DNA from: an uncultured Victivallis sp.
GTDB taxonomy: Bacteria; Verrucomicrobiota; Lentisphaeria; Victivallales; Victivallaceae
NCBI GenBank assembly: GCA_944389895.1
Contig: CALXOA010000099.1
Coordinates: 1 to 47,229, forward strand
Direction of reading: 5' to 3'
Length of the DNA: 47,229 nt
In this document: one piece after another, positions 40,999 to 47,229 of the stretch
Numbering within the stretch: position 1 is the stretch's first letter
How the letters are laid out: the number at the start of each line of letters is the position of its first letter
Notes under the pieces: generated by a model
Seen by the model: the letters and a program-made list of their open reading frames with translations, nothing else
What the model was told of the DNA's origin: nothing
Databases searched by the model: none
Position numbers and translations under genes: made by a program

Positions 40999-42843
40999 AT
41001 GACAAAGCAGCTTAACGCGATCCCGACCAAGAATGAAAAATTGGTCAAATGGGTCCAGGGATGGGTTGATATCTGCAAACCCGATGCGATTTACTGGTGC
41101 GACGGCTCCCGGGCCGAGTACGACCGCCTCTGCAATGAGCTGGTCGACTCCGGGCTGGCGATCCGCCTGAATCCCGCCAAGCGTCCGAACAGTCTGTTGT
41201 TCCGCTCCGATCCGTCGGACGTCGCCCGTGTCGAGGCGCGCACCTTCATCGCCTCTGAAAAGCAGGAGGACGCGGGCCCGACCAACAACTGGATCGACCC
41301 TGTCGAACTCAAGAAGACCATGCTCGGCCTTTATGACGGTTGCATGAAGGGTCGTACGATGTATGTGATCCCGTTCTCGATGGGGCCGGTGGGCTCCAAC
41401 ATCGCCAAGATCGGCGTCGAGATCACCGATTCCGCTTACGTCGTGATCAATATGGAAGTGATGACCCGCGTCGGCACCAGGGTCCTTGAAGTGCTCGGTG
41501 AAAACGGTGAGTTCGTTCCGTGCGTCCACTCGGTCGGCAAGCCGCTGGCCGAGGGCGAGAGCGACCACGGCATCTGGCCGTGCGCCCCGATGGACAAGAA
41601 GTACATTGCCCACTTCCCCGAGACCCGCGAAATCTGGTCCTTCGGTTCCGGTTACGGCGGCAACGCCCTGCTCGGCAAGAAGTGCCTTGCGCTGCGTATC
41701 GCGACCGTTCAGGCCCGCGACGAGGGCTGGATGGCCGAACATATGCTCATCCTCAAGCTGACCAATCCGAAGGGCGAAGTCAAGTATGTTACCGGCGCCT
41801 TCCCGTCGGCCTGCGGCAAGACCAACCTGGCCATGCTGATCCCGACCATTCCGGGCTGGAAGGTCGAAACCGTCGGCGACGATATCGCCTGGATGAAGTT
41901 CGATGACGAGGGTAACCTCCGCGCGATCAACCCGGAAGCCGGCTTCTTCGGCGTTGCGCCCGGAACCAGCATGAAGTCCAACAAGAACGCCATGCTTTCC
42001 TGCGCGAAGGACACCATCTTCACCAACGTCGCTCTCACCGATGACGGAGATGTCTGGTGGGAAGGCATCGGCTATGATGCGCCGGAGCATCTGATCGACT
42101 GGAAGGGCAACGACTGGAAACCCGGTCAGGTCGACGCCGAGGGCAAGCCCGTCAAGGCGGCGCACCCGAACGCCCGTTTCACCGCCCGTGCCTGCAACTG
42201 CCCGGCGATCGCTCCCGAGTGGGAAGATCCTGCCGGTGTGCCGATTGCCGCGTTCCTCTTCGGCGGACGCCGTCCTTCGACCCTGCCGCTGATCTACCAG
42301 GCCAAGAGCTGGGAGCACGGTGTCTTCATCGGTTCGACGGTCGGTTCCGAAGTGACCGCTGCCGCGCTCGACGTCAAAGCCGGTACCGTCCGCCGCGACC
42401 CGTTTGCGATGCTGCCGTTCTGCGGTTACAACATGGGTGACTATTTCAAGCACTGGCTTGAGATCGGCAAGAAGGGCGCCGCCAAGGGAAATCTCCCGAA
42501 GATTTTCTGTGTGAACTGGTTCCGCAAGAATGCCGAGGGCAAATTCATGTGGCCGGGCTTCGGTGACAACAGCCGTGTCCTCGCCTGGGTCTTCGACCGC
42601 TGCAACAACGCCGGCGAGTACAAGGATACCCCGATCGGCGTCATGCCGACCGAGAACGCCATCGACCTCGCCGGTATTGAGGACGAAGTCAGCAAGGCCG
42701 ATCTTGCCGAACTGCTCAAAGTCGATGTCGAAGGCTGGAAGAATGAACTGGCGATGATCAAGGAACACTATAAGAAGTTCGCCGGTCATCTGCCCGCCGA
42801 ACTTGCACAGCAGCTTGAGGAGCTCGAAGCGCGCCTCAAGTAA
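40999..42843 (+). CDS. pckG: phosphoenolpyruvate carboxykinase (GTP)
   Basis: 614 residues, the size of GTP-type PEPCK. The reactive-cysteine P-loop is [10 protein letters not shown] with C272, G273 and K274, the signature of GTP enzymes. The substrate motif [11 protein letters not shown] and the metal/nucleotide blocks ([22 protein letters not shown]) are all intact. It interconverts oxaloacetate and PEP, in gluconeogenesis or, in fermenters, to fix CO2 and make succinate. A strong terminator follows. Codon use is strongly biased, as expected for a highly expressed gene. Confidence 0.97.
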   Translation: MTKQLNAIPTKNEKLVKWVQGWVDICKPDAIYWCDGSRAEYDRLCNELVDSGLAIRLNPAKRPNSLLFRSDPSDVARVEARTFIASEKQEDAGPTNNWIDPVELKKTMLGLYDGCMKGRTMYVIPFSMGPVGSNIAKIGVEITDSAYVVINMEVMTRVGTRVLEVLGENGEFVPCVHSVGKPLAEGESDHGIWPCAPMDKKYIAHFPETREIWSFGSGYGGNALLGKKCLALRIATVQARDEGWMAEHMLILKLTNPKGEVKYVTGAFPSACGKTNLAMLIPTIPGWKVETVGDDIAWMKFDDEGNLRAINPEAGFFGVAPGTSMKSNKNAMLSCAKDTIFTNVALTDDGDVWWEGIGYDAPEHLIDWKGNDWKPGQVDAEGKPVKAAHPNARFTARACNCPAIAPEWEDPAGVPIAAFLFGGRRPSTLPLIYQAKSWEHGVFIGSTVGSEVTAAALDVKAGTVRRDPFAMLPFCGYNMGDYFKHWLEIGKKGAAKGNLPKIFCVNWFRKNAEGKFMWPGFGDNSRVLAWVFDRCNNAGEYKDTPIGVMPTENAIDLAGIEDEVSKADLAELLKVDVEGWKNELAMIKEHYKKFAGHLPAELAQQLEELEARLK

Positions 42844-42863
42844 TTCTGCCGTCACGGCTGATC

Positions 42864-42903
42864 GCGGCCGGGGTCCCTGCATGGAGACTCCGGCCGTTTT
42901 TTT
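42864..42903 (+). terminator. Rho-independent terminator of pckG
   Basis: An 11-bp stem (CGGCCGGGGTC at 42865-42875 with GACTCCGGCCG at 42886-42896, one G-T pair) is followed by seven T. Confidence 0.92.
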
Positions 42904-43054
42904 GTGTATGGGAAGGGGCGGAATCCGGATTGTTTGTGGAAAGTCAGACCGGAATGAAGAAGGTCGGTGGGGATCATCCTGCAGCCGGTGCATTGCCCGG
43001 GGAGGTTGCCCCGCCGGGGAGGATCCGTTGCCGCGGAAGAAGCGGAATTTCTGC

Positions 43055-43083
43055 TTGCAATCCAGTTTGCCGGAAGATATATT
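43055..43083 (+). promoter_or_regulatory. promoter of the trehalase gene
   Basis: TTGCAA (43055-43060), a 17-bp spacer, TATATT (43078-43083). The start would be near 43090, about 40 bases before the ATG at 43130. Confidence 0.75.
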
Positions 43084-43129
43084 GAAAAAAGTATCGATTT
43101 TCGTGCTTGTAAAACAATGGGGATCTGTT

Positions 43130-44365
43130 ATGACGGACGAAATTCTTGAATATATCCGGAAACGCTGGCCTGAGACGACACGTACCAACACCGCCGATGA
43201 CGGTACCCTTCTGGGACTGCCGCGTCCTTATACGGTTCCCTGTGCACGGGATGCTTTTCAGGAACTCTATTACTGGGATACCTACTTCGCATGCCGCGGT
43301 CTGGCGCTGCAGGGGTTTGTGGAACAGGTTCGCAACAACTGCGATGATTTCATCTTCGAAGTTGAGAAGTTCGGTTTCATTCCAAACGGGAACCGGACGT
43401 TTTACCTGAATCGTTCTCAGCCGCCGTTTTTCGGTTCTCTGATCGAACTGGTCATCCGCTCCTCGGCTCCGGATCGCGCCTGGCTGCGCAGCGCTGCCGC
43501 AGCGTTGGAGAAGGAGATGTCTTTCTGGAACCATTCCCGCCGCAGCGAGTGCGGGCTGAACCACTACGGCAGCGATGCTGACGAGAAGACGATCCGGGAG
43601 TTTTTCGACGGCTGTTGCGTCCGTCGGATCGGGTATGAGCCGTCTCTGCCGGAACCGGAGCGCCGCGAGGCGTCGATGGAATCTCTTGCCGAGGCGGAAT
43701 CCGGATGGGATTTCAATCCGCGTTTCTGCCGGCGCTGTCGGGATTATGCTGCGATCGACCTCAATTCATTGCTCCATGTCTCCTGCAGTGAACTCTCCCT
43801 GCTGTACCGTGATCTCGGGGATCTTGACCGGTCGATGGAGTGGGCTCACCGGGCGGAGATCCGCAAGATTCTGATGAACCGATATTGCTGGTGTGAGGAG
43901 CGTGGCGTTTTTCTCGACTACAATTTTGCGGAGAAGCGTCACTCGCCGGTGCTCTCTTGCGCGTCGCTCTTCCCGTTGTGGGCGAGGATCGCGACGCCGG
44001 AACAGGCCGCTTCGACGCTTGAAGCCGTCGAACGATACCTCGAGTGCGAGCACGGGCTTGCCGTCTGTGAGAAGAATGAGTCCGGCCGTACCTATCAGTG
44101 GGATTGGCCGAACGGCTGGCCGCCGTTGCATTTCATCGCGATCGAGGCGCTCGACCATTACGGTTTCACAGAGGCGGCCGTACGGATCGCCCGGAAATAT
44201 GTCGATACCGTCACTGCGAACTTTCGTTCCACCGGAGACCTGTGGGAGAAGTACAATGTCGTCACCGGTACGATTGAGGTCAAGGACGAGTATACCATGC
44301 CGGCGATGATGGGGTGGACGGCCGGAACCTTCGTCTTTGCCGCCGACTATCTGGCACGTCACTGA
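43130..44365 (+). CDS. trehalase-family glycosidase (GH37)
   Basis: 411 residues from ATG 43130, fixed by the promoter; the open frame reaches back into pckG. QWDWPNGWPP matches the GH37 signature 2 and FQELYYWDTYF matches the signature 1 region. The toroid of helices is clear, and no signal peptide is present, so it is cytoplasmic. It is shorter than many trehalases (about 480-560). It should split trehalose to glucose, though some GH37-like proteins act on other alpha-glucosides. Terminator-like hairpin at 44408-44436 follows. Confidence 0.85.
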   Translation: MTDEILEYIRKRWPETTRTNTADDGTLLGLPRPYTVPCARDAFQELYYWDTYFACRGLALQGFVEQVRNNCDDFIFEVEKFGFIPNGNRTFYLNRSQPPFFGSLIELVIRSSAPDRAWLRSAAAALEKEMSFWNHSRRSECGLNHYGSDADEKTIREFFDGCCVRRIGYEPSLPEPERREASMESLAEAESGWDFNPRFCRRCRDYAAIDLNSLLHVSCSELSLLYRDLGDLDRSMEWAHRAEIRKILMNRYCWCEERGVFLDYNFAEKRHSPVLSCASLFPLWARIATPEQAASTLEAVERYLECEHGLAVCEKNESGRTYQWDWPNGWPPLHFIAIEALDHYGFTEAAVRIARKYVDTVTANFRSTGDLWEKYNVVTGTIEVKDEYTMPAMMGWTAGTFVFAADYLARH

Positions 44366-44407
44366 GAATTGCCTGACTCCGGTGTCGTGTGGTCGCTGTG
44401 TGAACGG

Positions 44408-44436
44408 CCGCAAAACTGCGTGTTTTTGCGGTTTTT
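44408..44436 (+). terminator. Rho-independent terminator of the trehalase gene
   Basis: CCGCAAAA (44408-44415) pairs with TTTTGCGG (44424-44431), followed by TTTTT. Confidence 0.85.
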
Positions 44437-44462
44437 CGCTGGTATTTTTGGGGAAAGAACGG

Positions 44463-44468
44463 TATATT
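44463..44468 (+). promoter_or_regulatory. -10 box of ftsA-ftsZ
   Basis: TATATT lies 46 bases before the ftsA start. No good -35 is found at 16-18 bp, so the promoter may need an activator. The site is right after the trehalase terminator. Confidence 0.45.
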
Positions 44469-44514
44469 CAGCCGGAAAAGAGAGATTGCCGTTTACGGAT
44501 TACGGGATGGTTTT

Positions 44515-45783
44515 ATGTTCAACTCCAGAGAGATTCTGACAGCAGTCGAGATCGGAACCTCGAAAATCTGCGTGCTGGTCGGTGAGGCGCTTCCTGACGG
44601 CAGGGTCAGCATCATCGGTCGCGGGATGGTTCCGAGCGCCGGTTCTGTTGTGAAGGGTGAAATCTGCAACATGGAGAAAGCGTTCGAACAGCTCTCGGTG
44701 GCGATCGACGACGCCGACCGCAGTTCCGGGCGCGAACTCGCCAACAGTCGTCAGGTGGTGGTGGTGGTGACCGGGTGCGGCATCGAGTCCCGGCAGGGGC
44801 TCGGCACGGTGTTCGTGAAGAATGAGCAGCACAAGGTCACGGAGAAGGAGATGGAGGATGCCTATGAGAATGCCAAGATCATCCGCCTCGCTCCGGATCA
44901 TGAGATTCTCAATACTTCCGGAGCCTATTATCTGGTCGACGACCGGCGGGTCCGCCATCCTCTGAATTTGAGCGCACGCAAGCTCGACGCCCAGGTGCAT
45001 ATTGTCTGCGGTATTGCGGCACGGGTTGAGAATTTCCGGTCGATCATGCGCGAAGCCGGTTTTGAGGATTCGACATTCAACATCGCCTTTGCTCCGCTCG
45101 CGTCGGATTTCGGGATTCTCTCTGAGGAGGAACGTGAGAACGGTGTGGTGATGATCGATCTCGGGGCGGGTACGACCTCTTATGATGTCGAGTTCAACTC
45201 CGGCATCCTGGCGTCAGGGGTGCTTCAGGTCGGCTTTGATCATGTCTGCAACGATCTGTCGATCGGACTTGACCTGCACATCGACGCATGTCGGAAAATG
45301 ATGGAGGACGGGTCGCTTGCGCGGGCGATGCGCGAACGGCGGGAATACATGGAGTTCTCCAGCTCGACCGGGCGTTCGCGTCGGATTCCGCTGGCTTCGT
45401 TTGAAACGATCATTGATCTGCGGTTGCGCGAAATTTTTGAGATCGTCCGCAAGAGTCTCGCCGCAAAGGGGGCGTTGAACAACCTCGATGCCGGCGGTGT
45501 GCTCACCGGCGGTGGCGCGTTGTTCGAGCGGACGCCTGCGGTATTCCGCGAGGTGTTCGATCTCGGGTGCAGAGTCGGCCAGCCGCTCGATGCGGGAGGC
45601 GCGGTCACCGGGGTCGAAAATGCCCGTTACAGCACCGTATGGGGAGCTTTGAAGGTTGCGGCTTATTACAACAGTTTGTGTGATGACGACCGGGGGGTCG
45701 GCGGAGTGATCAATATGTTCGACCGGATGATCGACCAGGGGTGTCGACTGTTCCGGAACCTGAAAGGGGCGATCCGGGTGTGA
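44515..45783 (+). CDS. ftsA: cell division protein FtsA
   Basis: 422 residues, normal FtsA length. The actin-like phosphate loops are EIGTSKICVLVGE (phosphate 1) and MIDLGAGTTSYDVEF (phosphate 2). The adenosine motif is GVLTGGGALFERTP. The inserted 1C domain lies between. The C-terminus DQGCRLFRNLKGAIRV is a candidate amphipathic membrane-targeting helix, as in FtsA. FtsA tethers FtsZ to the membrane. It is followed by ftsZ 2 bases later, in the same orientation, so they form an operon. Confidence 0.93.
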   Translation: MFNSREILTAVEIGTSKICVLVGEALPDGRVSIIGRGMVPSAGSVVKGEICNMEKAFEQLSVAIDDADRSSGRELANSRQVVVVVTGCGIESRQGLGTVFVKNEQHKVTEKEMEDAYENAKIIRLAPDHEILNTSGAYYLVDDRRVRHPLNLSARKLDAQVHIVCGIAARVENFRSIMREAGFEDSTFNIAFAPLASDFGILSEEERENGVVMIDLGAGTTSYDVEFNSGILASGVLQVGFDHVCNDLSIGLDLHIDACRKMMEDGSLARAMRERREYMEFSSSTGRSRRIPLASFETIIDLRLREIFEIVRKSLAAKGALNNLDAGGVLTGGGALFERTPAVFREVFDLGCRVGQPLDAGGAVTGVENARYSTVWGALKVAAYYNSLCDDDRGVGGVINMFDRMIDQGCRLFRNLKGAIRV

Positions 45784-45785
45784 CG

Positions 45786-46991
45786 ATGGACGAGATGCCG
45801 AAAAAGGAGTTGATGACTTTGCTCGCGATCGGTGGAGCCGGATGCCGGATTCTGCGCAGGGTGGCGGAATCCTCCGCCGCCGATCGGCTCCGGTTGCTGG
45901 CGGTTGATACCGATGCCTCTGCACTGGAAGCATTGGCGTTGCCCGGAGAGAACACGTTGCTGGCTGCTGCCCGCTGGCGGGCAGGTCGCGGCTGCGGCGG
46001 AAATACGATCGACGGGCAGCGGGCGGTGGCGCATGAGCGTTCCCGGCTCGAAAAAATGCTTTCGGGCAGTGAGTTTCTCGTGGTTGTCGGGGGGCTCGGC
46101 GGCGGTACTGCTTCCGGCGGCGCCCCGGTGGTGCTCAGCGTCGCCCGGAAACTCGGCATTGCCACGATGTTTCTGATGACGCTGCCGTTTTCTCTGGAGG
46201 GGCACAGCAAGCGCAAGATCGCCGAGGAAACCGTCCGCGAGGAATTGCTCGAACTGGCCGATGCGGTGCTCTGCCTGCCGAATGATCTGCTGTTCTCGGT
46301 CCTGGCGCCGACGACTCCGCTGGCCGAGGCGTTCCGGTTGGCCGATGAACAGGTGTCGCGCGCATTGCTGGCCCTGACCGCGGTGCTGGGATACGGAAAT
46401 CTGCTGGCCCCCGAGTTCGGAAGCTTCGCCGCGCTGTTGCGCCGGAAGAAGAGTTTCTGCAGCATCGGCGTCGGTGTCGCGAAACGGGAGGAGGATGGGG
46501 TCGCCTGGGTGGAAAAGGCGATGGACCGTCTGCTCGCTTCTCCGCTTCTGGGGGGAGCGGATAAACTCGGTGCCGCTGATGCTGTGATCTTCTCGCTGCT
46601 CGGGGGACCGGAGTTGTCGATCGGTGACGCCAAGGCGGCGCTAGAGCTGGCCAGCAGTCACATGCGCGGAGAAACACAGATGGTGGTCGGAGCTTCGACC
46701 GGAGAAGAGTGGGCCGGCATGATGCAGCTGACGGCGGTGACGGTTCGTTTCGATGCGGAGAATGAAGTTGCACAGGTGATGCAGAAGGCGGCGGAGCGGA
46801 CTCCGCGCCGGTCGCGGTCGGGAGGAGCCGGGGAGGATGCTTCCCAGTTGACGTTGCCGTTTCTCGAGACGGTGTCGAAAGGAATCATGGAGAAGACGGC
46901 CCCGGTATTCTGGGAGAACGAGGACCTCGATATCCCGACGTTCAAGCGGCGCAATGCGACGGTCGATAATGGGAAAACGGCCCGTGAATAG
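45786..46991 (+). CDS. ftsZ: cell division protein FtsZ, divergent
   Basis: 401 residues. The tubulin signature is GGLGGGTASGGAPVV, with TASG for the usual TGTG. The N-terminal G loop is AIGGAGCRILRR, lacking the Asn of GGGGGNAV. The nucleotide motif FRLADEQ is kept. The synergy loop, canonically NxDFAD, reads NLLAPEFGSF, so neither canonical Asp is present at its place. The C-terminal peptide LDIPTFKRRN, which binds FtsA, is intact. This is clearly FtsZ but diverged, with possibly altered GTP hydrolysis. It starts 2 bases after the ftsA stop; ATG 45795 is an alternative. Confidence 0.9.
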   Translation: MDEMPKKELMTLLAIGGAGCRILRRVAESSAADRLRLLAVDTDASALEALALPGENTLLAAARWRAGRGCGGNTIDGQRAVAHERSRLEKMLSGSEFLVVVGGLGGGTASGGAPVVLSVARKLGIATMFLMTLPFSLEGHSKRKIAEETVREELLELADAVLCLPNDLLFSVLAPTTPLAEAFRLADEQVSRALLALTAVLGYGNLLAPEFGSFAALLRRKKSFCSIGVGVAKREEDGVAWVEKAMDRLLASPLLGGADKLGAADAVIFSLLGGPELSIGDAKAALELASSHMRGETQMVVGASTGEEWAGMMQLTAVTVRFDAENEVAQVMQKAAERTPRRSRSGGAGEDASQLTLPFLETVSKGIMEKTAPVFWENEDLDIPTFKRRNATVDNGKTARE

Positions 46992-47090
46992 TTCCGGGGG
47001 GATTTCCGTTTTTTCCGGTTTTCCCCGGCGTTCAGCGGTTCTTTCCGATGGTTAAAAGAGGTTTTTTCTGAAAAAAATGAATTTCCGCGT

Positions 47091-47118
47091 TTGCAAAACA
47101 GGCGGTGCGGAATATATT
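47091..47118 (+). promoter_or_regulatory. promoter of tRNA-Leu
   Basis: TTGCAA (about 47091-47096), a 16-bp spacer, TATATT (about 47113-47118). It lies about 45 bases upstream of the tRNA. Confidence 0.55.
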
Positions 47119-47163
47119 ATGTCTTTGTTCTCGCAATAAAAGCGTGGTTCGACAAGCGAATGC

Positions 47164-47229
47164 GCTCGGGTGGCGGAATTGGCAGACGCGTATGGTTGAG
47201 GTCCATATGGAGTAATCCTTGGGGGTTCA
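47164..47229 (+). tRNA. tRNA-Leu (anticodon GAG), cut by the window end
   Basis: Starts GCTCGGG TG GCGGAATTGGCAGACGC, the long-D-arm start typical of tRNA-Leu. The anticodon arm is TATGG-TTGAGGT-CCATA, giving anticodon GAG. The start of the long variable arm is seen. The T arm and acceptor 3' strand lie beyond the window. Confidence 0.88.

Noticed and set aside
40927..43191. Very long open frame on the minus strand opposite pckG.
   Set aside because: The PEP carboxykinase on the plus strand is unmistakable and complete. The antisense frame is a consequence of strong codon bias.
1..47229. CRISPR array, prophage or integron.
   Set aside because: No run of spaced direct repeats, no phage structural genes and no integrase with attachment repeats were seen.

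Overview
The window is a GC-rich bacterial chromosome segment whose gene content points to an anaerobic, sugar-degrading member of the Lentisphaerota, most like Victivallales. This placement is inference from content. It rests on a LacI regulator / pseudopilin / GH5 operon in which the pseudopilin starts [13 protein letters not shown] without the usual glycine, on DUF6259- and DUF6528-like proteins, on an Rnf complex next to a GTP-type PEP carboxykinase, and on a divergent FtsA/FtsZ pair.

Layout. 1-1090: the 3' end of a probable IS481-type transposase, then an AT-rich patch with two small overlapping reading frames that look foreign. 1088-5314: a DUF6528-like protein, a gene-poor stretch with a 17-bp perfect inverted repeat, then a MATE exporter divergent from a Gfo/Idh/MocA oxidoreductase with back-to-back -35 boxes. 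5315-7650: a gene-poor stretch, tRNA-Val, a DapB-like dehydrogenase, and rpsO with a strong terminator. 7694-18088: sugar and envelope functions (DUF6259 glycosidase-like protein, SGNH esterase, sn-glycerol-1-phosphate dehydrogenase, J-domain protein, receiver protein, HNH nuclease, MFS exporter, GH38 alpha-mannosidase). 18096-23317: a thioredoxin-fold lipid-free exported protein, a large membrane Ser/Thr kinase, a PpiC/SurA-type foldase and tRNA-Thr. 23483-31799: a topoisomerase IV pair (parE-parC), an esterase, a damaged two-gene chromate-type transporter, an SDR and a metallophosphoesterase. 31842-35265: the lacI-pseudopilin-GH5 operon. 35517-40785: rnfABCDGE. 40999-47229: pckG, trehalase, ftsA-ftsZ and the start of tRNA-Leu.

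How the genes fit together. Glycan breakdown (GH5, GH38, DUF6259, trehalase, esterases) would feed fermentation. Rnf couples ferredoxin/NAD redox to an ion gradient, and PEP carboxykinase handles the PEP/oxaloacetate node. Rnf and pckG are transcribed divergently from promoters with identical -35 and -10 hexamers.

The regulatory text is unusually readable. About fifteen sigma-70-type promoters can be picked out by eye. Nearly all have a 17-bp spacer, and TATATT is the favourite -10. The best leads for something undescribed are the lacI-pseudopilin-GH5 operon, the two-copy terminator-like repeat (one copy abutting the CCA end of tRNA-Val), the FtsZ with an altered catalytic loop, and the chromate-type transporter caught with both a frameshift and a fresh 51-bp tandem duplication.
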